From: Pseudomonas graminis | Lineage (GTDB): Bacteria; Pseudomonadota; Gammaproteobacteria; Pseudomonadales; Pseudomonadaceae | DNA: 64,000 nt | Assembly (NCBI RefSeq): GCF_900111735.1 | Contig: NZ_FOHW01000009.1 | Span: 1-64,000, forward strand | Reading direction: 5' to 3' | In this document: piece after piece, positions 1 to 8,214 of the stretch | Layout: each line of letters starts with the position of its first letter | How positions within the stretch are numbered: the stretch's first letter is position 1 | The notes under the pieces: generated by a model | The model's database searches: none | What the model was told of the DNA's origin: nothing | What the model saw: only the letters and a program-made list of their open reading frames with translations | Translations under genes and position numbers: made by a program

Positions 1-33
1 GATACACCTCAAAAACGAGGGTGTTCACACGGG

Positions 34-60
34 CCTCTTCCCGGCTAAAGCCGGTCCTAC
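34..60. repeat. REP element (single)
   Basis: This is a single REP palindrome with core CCGGCTAAAGCCGG, flanked by CTTC and TCCTAC. The same core recurs at many intergenic sites in this window. It lies upstream of the rpiR-type gene, and nothing else is visible in bases 1-170 apart from AT-rich promoter-like DNA. Confidence 0.8.
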
Positions 61-173
61 TCATTATTTTTGCCCCTCAATCGCGCATTTCTTCGCACCC
101 TCGCACCACCCTGAATCACAAAAATCACCCTCTTGAAATCTCTTGAAAAAAGCATTGTAAGCGTCCGAAACAC

Positions 174-193
174 GATGTTATGTTGCTAACATC
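174..193. promoter_or_regulatory. Perfect palindrome upstream of the RpiR regulator, candidate operator
   Basis: GATGTTA, six bases, TAACATC forms a perfect inverted repeat 70 bp before the regulator start. A further TAACAT half-site sits at 216-221. The position fits an autoregulatory operator for the adjacent MurR/RpiR-family protein. This is inference from symmetry and position only. Confidence 0.45.
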
Positions 194-262
194 CTGTTGC
201 AAAATGACCGCCGAATAACATTGGTCGGCGTCACGCGACGCTTCTCCACCAGCGGAATTCCC

Positions 263-1114
263 ATGGAAAAAAGCCCGTTTCTCGATGCTCTGGAGCAGCG
301 GTTCAGCGACCTGACGCCGACCGGCAAGCGCATCGCCGGGTACCTGCTGGCCAATCCGCAGAAGCTGCCGTTCGAGACCGCTGACAGCATCGCCCAGCAG
401 ACCGGTACCACCGGCATTTCGGTGGGGCGGTTTCTGCGCTCTCTTGGCTATCGCAACATCGACGACGTCAAGCAGAGCCTGCGCGGTGACAGTGCCAGCC
501 CTTGGGTGATCACCGATCGGCTCGGCGCTTTCCGCGAAGAAAACACCCAAGGCGATGCACTGGAACGCTCGATGAACCGCGAACTGGAAGCCATCCAGCG
601 GGTTTACGCGCTGGCACGCAGCGAAACCTTCGCCCGCATCGTAGAGAGGCTGCACAGCGCCGATGCCGTGTTCATCGTCGGCATCCAGACCACCCGCGGC
701 ATCCTCAACGCGTTTTTCAGTCACCTGGAGTACATCCGGCCCAAGGTCTATTACGTCGACGGCTTGTCCGGCACCTACGCCGAATCGCTGAATTCCCAAT
801 TCGAAAATCCCTACGCGGTGATTGCCGACTTTCGCACCTATTCCGCCGTCACCCGGACCTTCTGCGAAGTGGCCCATCAGCAGAACGTGGGACTGGCCTT
901 CATCACCGACTTTCACTGCCCATGGGCGCGGGATTACCCGAGCGACTTGCTGCAACTCAATTCCGATGTGGGCCAGTTCTGGGATTCCCTGGCGCCGCTC
1001 ACCTGCCTGTTCAACTTGATGGTGTCGGCAGTGGCCGATAAATACGGCGACCGCCTCGACCAGAGGCTGGCGAAGAACCGCGAGCTGCAACAACTGTTTG
1101 GCCAGTTTGAATAA
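263..1114 (+). CDS. MurR/RpiR family transcriptional regulator (HTH + SIS)
   Basis: The protein has 283 residues from the ATG at 263. The N-terminal ~80 residues form the RpiR-type helix-turn-helix, with the typical LTPTGKRIAGYLLANP opening and the recognition region around TGISVGRFLRSLGY. The C-terminal part, about residues 110-265, matches a SIS sugar-phosphate-binding domain, with VFIVGIQTTRG as the first strand-loop. Such proteins respond to phosphosugars or cell-wall sugars. Here the gene precedes a D-Ala-D-Ala dipeptidase and a dipeptide-type ABC transporter on the same strand, so it probably controls them in response to a peptidoglycan-derived effector. An upstream in-frame ATG at 197 exists, but the family begins near 263. 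Confidence 0.85.
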   Translation: MEKSPFLDALEQRFSDLTPTGKRIAGYLLANPQKLPFETADSIAQQTGTTGISVGRFLRSLGYRNIDDVKQSLRGDSASPWVITDRLGAFREENTQGDALERSMNRELEAIQRVYALARSETFARIVERLHSADAVFIVGIQTTRGILNAFFSHLEYIRPKVYYVDGLSGTYAESLNSQFENPYAVIADFRTYSAVTRTFCEVAHQQNVGLAFITDFHCPWARDYPSDLLQLNSDVGQFWDSLAPLTCLFNLMVSAVADKYGDRLDQRLAKNRELQQLFGQFE

Positions 1115-1130
1115 ACCGGATTGTCCGGTT
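1114..1130 (+). terminator. Hairpin after the RpiR gene
   Basis: AACCGGA, TTG, TCCGGTT is a perfect 7-bp stem that starts at the last base of the stop codon of the regulator gene. No T-run follows, so it may act as a weak or Rho-assisted terminator or protect a 3' end. Confidence 0.4.
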
Positions 1131-1155
1131 GAAACCGGCTTTACAAAGGCAACAG

Positions 1156-1179
1156 CTTCCCGGCTAAAGCCGGTCCTAC
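1156..1179. repeat. REP element (single)
   Basis: This is one copy of the CCGGCTAAAGCCGG palindrome between the regulator and the dipeptidase gene. Confidence 0.75.
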
Positions 1180-1239
1180 GGGGGGAAGCTTCACCCTCAA
1201 CGCATGATGAACGAACAAGCTGATCTGGAGTGTCGTAAC

Positions 1240-1794
1240 GTGAATAGCCCCCTCGTCGAAGTCGATGCCGATGCGTTGCAGGTCGAGATCGACCTGATCT
1301 ACGCCGGCGTCGACAACCTCGCCGGCAAGCAGATTTATCAGGACCCGCGTTGCCTGCTGCACCGCGACGCCGAGCGTTGTCTGCGCAAGGCCAGTCGTCT
1401 GGCACGCCAGGCAGGGTTCAGCCTGAAAATATTTGACGCCTATCGCCCGGCTTACGCGCAGTACCTGCTGTGGCAAGCGCTGCCCAACCCTGAATACGTG
1501 CGCGACCCCAGCCTGGGTTCCCATCACACCCGGGGCGTGGCGGTGGATCTGACCCTGATCGACGCCAGCGGGGAGGCCCTCGACATGGGCACCGGTTTCG
1601 ATGACATGCGCGAGCAGTCCCATCAGTTTTTCGCCGACCTGCCCGCCGACATACAACGCAATCGCCTGCTGTTGCTGGGGATCATGCTGGCCGCGGGATT
1701 TACCTACATCGACAGCGAGTGGTGGCATTACGAACTGCCCGACGCCGAGGACTACCCGCTGATCGACGAGGGCTCGATCAAGCCCGTTGACTGA
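1240..1794 (+). CDS. ddpX: D-alanyl-D-alanine dipeptidase (VanX/DdpX family)
   Basis: This zinc peptidase hydrolyses D-Ala-D-Ala. The family metal motif SxHxxGxAxD is present as SHHTRGVAVD, and the downstream E-W-W-H supplies the catalytic Glu and the third zinc ligand. I chose the GTG at 1240 because GGAG lies nine bases upstream and the protein then starts level with E. coli DdpX; an ATG at 1204 would add 12 residues and has no good ribosome site. There is no signal peptide, so it acts in the cytoplasm on dipeptide imported by the transporter encoded next door. Gene order matches E. coli ddpXABCDF. The role in recycling released D-Ala-D-Ala is inferred; VanX-type glycopeptide resistance is unlikely without vanH/vanA homologues. 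Confidence 0.85.
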   Translation: MNSPLVEVDADALQVEIDLIYAGVDNLAGKQIYQDPRCLLHRDAERCLRKASRLARQAGFSLKIFDAYRPAYAQYLLWQALPNPEYVRDPSLGSHHTRGVAVDLTLIDASGEALDMGTGFDDMREQSHQFFADLPADIQRNRLLLLGIMLAAGFTYIDSEWWHYELPDAEDYPLIDEGSIKPVD

Positions 1795-1989
1795 ATACCC
1801 AACACACAACAAGAACACGCGACACACGACCGGGACGACCACGAATCCCGGCTGAATCTGGCGCTTACCCGACCTCGCAAGGGCAGGGAGCGCCATTTCC
1901 CGGGCCCCAGGCCTGGAGCTTTAACTGCCCGGTATAGCTTCAATAACAAACCTGACGAACTTCCCTACATCGACGATCAAGGAACCGGC

Positions 1990-3546
1990 ATGAAATCAAT
2001 CTTCACCCCTCGCAACCTGGCGATGGCAGTCCTCTGCACCGCCATGGGCCTTGGCGCCTGGCAATCGGCCAGCGCAGCCGTGCCCCAGGACACCCTGATG
2101 ATCGGCAAACCGTCCGACCCGCAGACCCTCGACCCGGCCGTGACCATCGACAACAACGACTGGACCGTGACCTACCCGGCGTACCAGCGGCTGGTCACCT
2201 ACAAGGTCGAAAACGGCAAGGGCAGCACCGAAGTGGCGGGGGAGCTGGCCAGCAGCTGGACCACCTCGGCAGACAACCTGACCTGGGAATTCAAGCTCAA
2301 GCCCGGCAACAAGTTCGATGATGGCGCCGAGGTCAATGCCGAGGCGGTGAAGTTCTCCTTCGACCGGGTGATGAAGCTCAAGCAGGGTCCGTCCGGCGCC
2401 TTCCCCGAAGACATGGCCGTCTCGGTGGTCGACCCGCTGACCGTGCGCTTCACCCTGAAAGCGCCGTACGCGCCGTTCCTCTCGACCCTGGCCCACAACG
2501 GCGCGGCGATCATCAACCCGGACGTGGCGAAGAAAGCCGAAGGCGCCGACGCGTACCTGTCCAATCACACCGCAGGTTCCGGGGCGTTCAAGCTGGTCAA
2601 CTGGCAGAAAGGCCAGACCCTGACCATGGAGCAGAACAGCTACTACGCCGGCCCCAAACCCACCTTGAAAAAGGTCGTGGTGAAGATCATCGGCGAGGCC
2701 TCCGTGCGCCGTCTCCAGCTTGAACACGGCGACCTGGACATCATCGAAGACATGCCCGAAGACCAGCTCGAAGCGCTGGCGAAGAAATCCGGCATCGTCA
2801 TTGGCGACTACCCGTCGCTGCGGGTGACCCTGCTGTACCTCAACACCCAGAAAGCGCCGATGAACAACCCCGATGCGCGGCGTGCCATTGTTGAATCCCT
2901 GGACTACGACGGCATCATCAACGGCATCCTGAAAGGTAAGGCCAAGCCGCTCAACGGTCCGATTCCTCAGGGCATGTGGGCCTACGACGAGAAGCTGCCG
3001 GCGTTCAGGCAGGACATGGACAAGGCCAAGGCCGATCTCGCCAAAGTCTCGCCGAAGGTCAGCAACCTGACGTTCATGTACTCCGACAAGGACCCGAACT
3101 GGGAACCCATCGGCCTGACCCTGCAAGCCGGCCTGCAACCCCTGGGTGTGAACCTCAAGCTGGAGAAACTCGCCAACGCCAGCATGCGTGAGCGCCTGGG
3201 CAGCGGTGACTTCGACATCGCCATCGGGTCGTGGAGCCCGGACTTCGCCGACCCCTACATGTTCATGAACTTCTTCTTCGACTCGAAGCTGAAAGGCCTG
3301 GCCGGCAACCGTTCGTTCTACGACAACCCGGCGGTGGACAAACTGATCCGGGAATCGGCGACCACCAATGACATGGCCAAACGCACCGAGCTGTATCAGC
3401 AGGCGCAGAAGATCGTGCTCAACGACAGCGTCTATGCCTACCTCTACCAGAAGGCCTACACCTTGCCGATGAGCGAGAAGGTCAAGGGCTACGTGTTCAA
3501 TCCGATGCTGGAGCAGGTGTTCAACGTCGGCACGATCACCAAGTAA
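1990..3546 (+). CDS. Dipeptide-type ABC transporter, periplasmic binding protein
   Basis: The protein has 518 residues and a Sec signal peptide, with likely cleavage after Ala29 (QSASA). The mature part is a DppA/OppA-type family 5 solute-binding protein. Visible hallmarks are DPQTLDPAVTIDN near the start, the segment DGAEVNAEAVKFSFDRV, and a C-terminal region ending YAYLYQKAYTLPM. AAGGA lies seven bases before the ATG. It is the first ABC gene after ddpX and precedes two permease and two ATPase genes, so it corresponds to DdpA. Its ligand is probably D-Ala-D-Ala or another short cell-wall peptide; glutathione or general dipeptide binding cannot be excluded. Confidence 0.85.
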   Translation: MKSIFTPRNLAMAVLCTAMGLGAWQSASAAVPQDTLMIGKPSDPQTLDPAVTIDNNDWTVTYPAYQRLVTYKVENGKGSTEVAGELASSWTTSADNLTWEFKLKPGNKFDDGAEVNAEAVKFSFDRVMKLKQGPSGAFPEDMAVSVVDPLTVRFTLKAPYAPFLSTLAHNGAAIINPDVAKKAEGADAYLSNHTAGSGAFKLVNWQKGQTLTMEQNSYYAGPKPTLKKVVVKIIGEASVRRLQLEHGDLDIIEDMPEDQLEALAKKSGIVIGDYPSLRVTLLYLNTQKAPMNNPDARRAIVESLDYDGIINGILKGKAKPLNGPIPQGMWAYDEKLPAFRQDMDKAKADLAKVSPKVSNLTFMYSDKDPNWEPIGLTLQAGLQPLGVNLKLEKLANASMRERLGSGDFDIAIGSWSPDFADPYMFMNFFFDSKLKGLAGNRSFYDNPAVDKLIRESATTNDMAKRTELYQQAQKIVLNDSVYAYLYQKAYTLPMSEKVKGYVFNPMLEQVFNVGTITK

Positions 3547-3668
3547 CCGCTGCCCCCGTAATTCGCTGTCATTCACAGGGCCCTGCAAGGGAGGCGGGGT
3601 CCTGTGGAGCAGCGCTGTGTCCGCGAGCTGTTTCGCGTTATTGATCGACTGCATGACCGAGGTGCCCC

Positions 3669-4685
3669 ATGGCCTTCCTGAATATGCTGCGCAAACGCCT
3701 GGGCGGCCTGCTGCTGGTGGTGTTCGGCGTTTCCCTGATTACCTTTTCCATCTCGCACCTGATTCCGGGCGACCCCGCGCGACTGATCGCCGGGGACCGT
3801 GCCACCGACGCCATCGTCGAAAACATCCGCCACCAGTTGGGGCTGGATCTGCCGCTGTATCAACAATACGGCCGCTACATGCTCGACCTGCTGCACGGTG
3901 ACCTGGGCACCTCGATCCGCACCCATCGTCCGGTGCTCGAAGACTTGCAGGCGTTCTTCCCGGCCACGCTGGAGCTGGCGTTGGCGGCGCTGACCTTGTC
4001 GATTCTGGTAGGCGTGCCGCTGGGCGTGCTCTCGGCGGTGTATCACAACCGCTTCATCGACCAGGTCGCGCGTACCCTGGCGGTGACCGGAATTTCAACC
4101 CCGGCGTTCTGGCTCGGCCTGGGCCTGATCGTGTTGTTCTACGGCCATTTGAACTGGCTGCCCGGCAGCGGGCGTCTTGACGAAGGGCTCGACCCGCCGC
4201 GCACCATCACCGGGTTTTACCTGATCGACACGCTGCTGGCGGGCGACACCGGGCTGTTCTTCAACGCGCTGCAGCATCTGATTCTGCCGGCCATTACTCT
4301 GGGCTTCGTCAACCTCGGCGTGGTCGCCCGGCAGATTCGCTCGGCGATGCTCGACCAGCTTGGCGAAGACTACATCCGTACCGCGCGCGCCTACGGCCTG
4401 TCGAAGTGGGCAGTGATTCTGCGCCACGCCTTGCCCAATGCGCTGATTCCCTCGGTGACCGTACTGGGCCTGACCCTGGGCGATCTGCTCTATGGCGCAG
4501 TGCTGACCGAAACCGTGTTCGCCTGGCCGGGCATGGGCGCCTACGTGGTCAAGTCGATCCAGTCGCTGGATTTCCCGGCGGTCATGGGCTTCGCGATCAT
4601 GGTCTCTTTCATTTACGTGCTGCTGAACATGGCGATCGATCTGCTGTACCGCCTGATCGATCCGCGCATTGGCGAGGTCAACTGA
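3669..4685 (+). CDS. Dipeptide-type ABC transporter permease (DppB family)
   Basis: The protein has 338 residues and about six membrane helices. It starts with the typical DppB opening RLGGLLLVVFGVSLITFSIS, followed by the conserved HLIPGDPARLI. The cytoplasmic coupling loop is seen as RTARAYGLSKWAVILRHALPNA. A long loop around residues 165-190 is characteristic of the subfamily. GAGGTG precedes the ATG. It pairs with the DppC-type subunit that begins one base after its stop codon. Confidence 0.88.
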   Translation: MAFLNMLRKRLGGLLLVVFGVSLITFSISHLIPGDPARLIAGDRATDAIVENIRHQLGLDLPLYQQYGRYMLDLLHGDLGTSIRTHRPVLEDLQAFFPATLELALAALTLSILVGVPLGVLSAVYHNRFIDQVARTLAVTGISTPAFWLGLGLIVLFYGHLNWLPGSGRLDEGLDPPRTITGFYLIDTLLAGDTGLFFNALQHLILPAITLGFVNLGVVARQIRSAMLDQLGEDYIRTARAYGLSKWAVILRHALPNALIPSVTVLGLTLGDLLYGAVLTETVFAWPGMGAYVVKSIQSLDFPAVMGFAIMVSFIYVLLNMAIDLLYRLIDPRIGEVN

Positions 4686-4686
4686 T

Positions 4687-5586
4687 ATGACTACCCCGAT
4701 CACCGCGCCCGCCGTGGCGCCACTGCCGGCCGCCTCGCGCTGGCAGGACAAATGGGCCTACCTGGCCCATCAGATTCGCCGCAGTCCTCTGACCATGGCC
4801 GGGCTGCTGATCACCCTGATGGTGCTGCTGGTGATGGCGTTTGCGCCCTGGCTCGCGTCCCATGATCCCAATGCCCTGAACCTCACCCAGCGCCTGGCCG
4901 CTCCGTCCGCCGCCCATTGGTTCGGCACCGACGAAGTGGGCCGGGATCTGTTCAGCCGCGTGCTTTACGGCAGCCGGCAATCCGTCGGCGTCGGGCTGTT
5001 CGTGGCCTTCGCTTCGTGCTTTGCCGGCGGCTTGCTGGGCTGCATGTCCGGGATCATTGGCGGGCGGTTTGACGGCCTGATCATGCGCCTGATGGACATC
5101 ATGCTCTCGGTGCCGTCGCTGGTGCTGATCATGGCCCTGGCCGCCGCGCTGGGCCCGAGCCTGTTCAACGCGATGCTGGCGATCACGCTGGTGCGGATTC
5201 CCTTCTACGTGCGGCTGGCCCGGGGCCAAGCCCTGAGCATCCGGCAGATGGGTTACGTCAAGGCCGCCGAAACCTTCGGCGCCGGGCGCTGGCACATGGT
5301 CATCTGGCACGTGGCGCGCAACGCCATGCCGCCGTTGCTGTTGCAACTGAGCCTGGACATCGGCAGCGCCATCCTCATGGCCTCGGCGCTGGGTTTCATC
5401 GGCCTCGGCGCGCAACAGCCGACGGCGGAGTGGGGCGCCATGGTCGCGACCGGGCGCAACTACATCCTCGATCAATGGTGGTACTCGACCTTTCCCGGCG
5501 TGGCGATTCTGATCACCGCCACCGGTTTCAACCTTTTGGGCGACGGCGTGCGTGACTTGCTCGACCCACGGCAGCAGGGGAAATGA
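4687..5586 (+). CDS. Dipeptide-type ABC transporter permease (DppC family)
   Basis: The protein has 299 residues. A cytoplasmic N-terminus is followed by a first helix (MAGLLITLMVLLVMAFAPWLA), then the DppC/OppC signature HWFGTDEVGRDLFSRVLYGSR. The coupling loop is YVKAAETFGAGRWHMVIWHV and the C-terminus ends GDGVRDLLDPR, as usual in this family. The start at 4687 lies one base after the stop of the partner permease. The stop overlaps the next ATPase start as ATGA, implying translational coupling. Confidence 0.88.
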   Translation: MTTPITAPAVAPLPAASRWQDKWAYLAHQIRRSPLTMAGLLITLMVLLVMAFAPWLASHDPNALNLTQRLAAPSAAHWFGTDEVGRDLFSRVLYGSRQSVGVGLFVAFASCFAGGLLGCMSGIIGGRFDGLIMRLMDIMLSVPSLVLIMALAAALGPSLFNAMLAITLVRIPFYVRLARGQALSIRQMGYVKAAETFGAGRWHMVIWHVARNAMPPLLLQLSLDIGSAILMASALGFIGLGAQQPTAEWGAMVATGRNYILDQWWYSTFPGVAILITATGFNLLGDGVRDLLDPRQQGK

Positions 5587-6623
5587 CCATGCAGGCTTGC
5601 GTTCAACAACCTCTGGCCGAACAGGCGCCGGTGCTGGTCATCGACGACCTGCGCATCGAATTCCCGGCGTACAAAAGCACGGTCAAGGCGCTCAATGGCG
5701 TGTCGCTGCACGTCAATCCGGGGGAGATCGTCGGGGTCATCGGCGAGTCCGGCTCGGGCAAATCCGTCACCGCGATGCTCAGCCTGCGTTTGCTCCCGGA
5801 GCGCTCGTACCAAGTGAAGAGTGGCAGCCTGAGCATTCTGGGCCGCGACATGCTCACCGCCAAAGAGAAGGACCTGCTGAGTGTGCGTGGCCGTGACGCC
5901 GCGATGATCTTCCAGGAGCCCATGACCGCGCTCAATCCGACCCGCCGCATCGGTCGGCAGATGCTCGACGTGATCATTCATCACCAGCGTCTGAGCAAGG
6001 CTGAAGCGAAGGCCAAGGCCATCGCCTTGCTACGGGACATGCACATCGCCGACCCCGAGCAGGTGATGAACAGCTACCCCTTCGAGCTCTCCGGCGGCAT
6101 GCGTCAGCGGGTGATGATCGCGTTGGCGTTCTCGTGCGATCCGCAATTGCTCATCGCCGACGAACCGACTACCGCGCTGGACGTCACGGTGCAGCGGCAG
6201 GTGCTGTTGCTGCTGCGTGAAAAGGCCCGCGCGCGGGGCACGGCGATTCTGCTGATCACCCACGACATGGCGCTGGTGTCGCAGTTCTGCGACCGGGTGT
6301 ACGTGATGTACACCGGCGCCGTGGTGGAGCAGGGCGTGACCGCGCAGGTGATGGCCGACCCCCGACATCCGTACACCCAGGGCCTGCTCAGCGGATTGCC
6401 GGAGCAGGTCGAACCGGGGCAGGACCTGATGACCATTCCCGGTCAGGTGCCCAATCTTTCAGCGTTGCCGGAGGGCTGCACCTTCCTTGATCGCTGCGCC
6501 TTCGCCACGGCCCAATGCCTGCAGCGACCGCCGATGCAGACCATCGATGCCGCCGCAGACCGCAAAAGCGCCTGCTGGTTGAGCGCGCCCTCACATGCCA
6601 CCGCACAGGAGTCGCGGCCATGA
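5583..6623 (+). CDS. Dipeptide-type ABC transporter ATP-binding protein (DppD family)
   Basis: The protein has 346 residues. It carries Walker A GESGSGKS near residue 57, the signature LSGGMRQRV, Walker B LLIADEPTTALD and the H-loop LLITHDM. The C-terminal extension has the OppD/DppD cysteine cluster (CTFLDRC followed by further Cys). ATGA overlaps link it to the genes on both sides. It energises the import system together with the DppF-like ATPase that follows. Confidence 0.9.
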   Translation: MTMQACVQQPLAEQAPVLVIDDLRIEFPAYKSTVKALNGVSLHVNPGEIVGVIGESGSGKSVTAMLSLRLLPERSYQVKSGSLSILGRDMLTAKEKDLLSVRGRDAAMIFQEPMTALNPTRRIGRQMLDVIIHHQRLSKAEAKAKAIALLRDMHIADPEQVMNSYPFELSGGMRQRVMIALAFSCDPQLLIADEPTTALDVTVQRQVLLLLREKARARGTAILLITHDMALVSQFCDRVYVMYTGAVVEQGVTAQVMADPRHPYTQGLLSGLPEQVEPGQDLMTIPGQVPNLSALPEGCTFLDRCAFATAQCLQRPPMQTIDAAADRKSACWLSAPSHATAQESRP

Positions 6624-7597
6624 CCCGCTCAGCCCTCCAGACCTTGCCCGGCGAAAGCCCGACCATTCTCGGCCTGCAAGACGTGCGCGTGCATTACCCG
6701 ATGGGCAAGGACTGGCTCGGCCGACCCAAGGCCCCGGCCCATGCCCTCAATGGCATCGATCTGCAGGTCCGTGCCGGTGAAACCCTCGGCGTGGTCGGTG
6801 AGTCCGGCTGCGGCAAAAGCACCCTTGCGCAGTTGCTGATGGGCTTGATCAAGCCAACATCCGGCCGACTCGACTGGGTCTACAACAGCGACAAGGAACG
6901 CAGCAGCAACGTGCAGATTGTGTTTCAGGACCCGCAGTCGTCCCTCGACCCGCGGCTGCCGGTGTGGAAGATCATTACCGAGCCGTTGTTCGTCCAGCGA
7001 TCAGCGCCGCACCACGAGATGCGTGGCATTGCGGCGAAGGTGGCGGCCCAGGTGGGGATTCGTACGGAATACCTGGACCGGTTTCCCCATCAGTTCTCCG
7101 GGGGACAGCGTCAGCGCATTGCGATCGCCCGGGCGCTGTCGTCCAACCCGGACATTATCGTGCTCGACGAGCCGACGTCGGCGCTGGATATTTCGGTGCA
7201 GGCGCAGATCCTCAACCTGCTCGCCGAGCTGCAGCGCAGTCGGGACCTGACGTACATATTGATTTCTCACAATGTCTCGGTGGTGCGGCACATGGCCGAC
7301 CGGGTGGCGGTGATGTACCTGGGGCAGATTGTTGAGTTGGGTACGGCGACGGAAGTGCTGGAGCGGCCGCGTCATCCGTATACGCAGCTGTTGCTCGAGG
7401 CTGTGCCGCGTCTGGGGGTGTCGGTGGACGAGGGGCAGGTGTCGGCGCCGACTGAACTGCCGGGCAATCGGACGTTGCCCACCGGCTGTTACTTTCGCGA
7501 CCGCTGCCCGAAAGCCACCCAAGGCTGCGAAAAGCCGCAAGCGTTATTACCGGCCAAAGACGGAGGGGCATCCGTGCGCTGTCATCTCGAGTCGTAA
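6620..7597 (+). CDS. Dipeptide-type ABC transporter ATP-binding protein (DppF family)
   Basis: The protein has 325 residues from the ATG at 6620, which overlaps the previous stop. Walker A is GESGCGKST, the signature FSGGQRQRI, Walker B IIVLDEPTSALD and the H-loop LISHN. The C-terminal cysteine motif CYFRDRC is the OppF/DppF type. It is the last gene of the ddp-like operon; a long inverted repeat follows directly. Confidence 0.9.
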   Translation: MTRSALQTLPGESPTILGLQDVRVHYPMGKDWLGRPKAPAHALNGIDLQVRAGETLGVVGESGCGKSTLAQLLMGLIKPTSGRLDWVYNSDKERSSNVQIVFQDPQSSLDPRLPVWKIITEPLFVQRSAPHHEMRGIAAKVAAQVGIRTEYLDRFPHQFSGGQRQRIAIARALSSNPDIIVLDEPTSALDISVQAQILNLLAELQRSRDLTYILISHNVSVVRHMADRVAVMYLGQIVELGTATEVLERPRHPYTQLLLEAVPRLGVSVDEGQVSAPTELPGNRTLPTGCYFRDRCPKATQGCEKPQALLPAKDGGASVRCHLES

Positions 7598-7600
7598 GTG

Positions 7601-7756
7601 GGGAGGGGACTGGGAAGGGGACCGATTGGGAAGGGGACTGATTTATTTACAGCGCTTCACCGTAAATTAATCTGTCTCCCGGCTAGCTTATATGCCATCG
7701 GGGACAGATTGATTTATCAAAGAAGCGCGATAAATAAATCAGTCCCCTATAAACAA
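7601..7756. repeat. Long imperfect palindrome between convergent genes
   Basis: Arms 7633-7680 and 7700-7747 are about 48 bases each and mostly complementary; both outer ends read GGGGACTGATTTATTT when oriented outward-in. Extra copies of the GGGGACT/AGTCCCC end motif flank the arms on both sides (7605-7637 and 7741-7756). The central spacer is about 19 bases. The element sits between the ends of the ddp operon and fmdB, so its RNA could fold into a long hairpin that ends transcription from both sides. It is AT-richer than its surroundings and unlike the CCGGCT REP family. Confidence 0.7.
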
Positions 7757-7789
7757 GTCCCCTATAGACATTCCTATAAACATTAAAGA

Positions 7790-8137
7790 TCAATGGCTGA
7801 TCATCCACGGTCGGCCCGCAGGCTTACCTTTCAGGGCGTGGGGATTGGCTTTGGTGGGTTCGAGTCTTTTCGTCGGACCGCAGCAACTGCAACCGCTGGG
7901 GTGGCCCCGGCTTTCCTTGTACTGGTCCATGGTTTTTGGCGCGTGGGCGCTTTGCTCGTTGCGGGCGATGGCGGTGCGGGTATTGCCGGCCATCGTGCTC
8001 AGCCCCGGCGCTGACAGAATCACCCGCAGGCTCGATGCGCCGCATGCCGGGCACTCGCACGGCAGCGCGCTCTCGGCCATGGGCCGCAGCGAAGTGAAAT
8101 CCCCGCAGTCAGGGCAGTCGTATTCGTACATGGGCAT
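7790..8137 (-). CDS. fmdB: FmdB-type zinc ribbon protein
   Basis: The protein has 115 residues. The N-terminus MPMYEYDCPDCG and a second CPACG pair form the CxxC-CxxC zinc ribbon typical of FmdB proteins. A further Cys-rich patch (GCSCCG) lies near residue 83. AAGGA sits eight bases before the ATG. It follows formamidase on the same strand, as in the Methylophilus fmd cluster, where FmdB was proposed to be regulatory. The molecular role of this family is not settled. Confidence 0.85.
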   Translation of the reverse strand: MPMYEYDCPDCGDFTSLRPMAESALPCECPACGASSLRVILSAPGLSTMAGNTRTAIARNEQSAHAPKTMDQYKESRGHPSGCSCCGPTKRLEPTKANPHALKGKPAGRPWMISH

Positions 8138-8214
8138 GGCTCAAATCCTTTAGTCGGCGTGCGTTCTGCAGGCGCGAATTCATTCGCGCCTGCAGGTCGG
8201 GAGTCAGCCCGGCG

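Noticed and set aside
1240..1794. VanX-type vancomycin resistance
   Set aside because: No vanH, vanA or VanRS genes are nearby and the neighbours form a ddp-like transporter; a catabolic role is more likely.
1996..3654. Long open frame (552 codons) antisense to the dipeptide-binding protein gene
   Set aside because: Its composition (His/Val/Gly/Arg-rich, no domain) is that of a shadow of GC-rich coding DNA, and the opposite strand has a clear signal peptide and family motifs.
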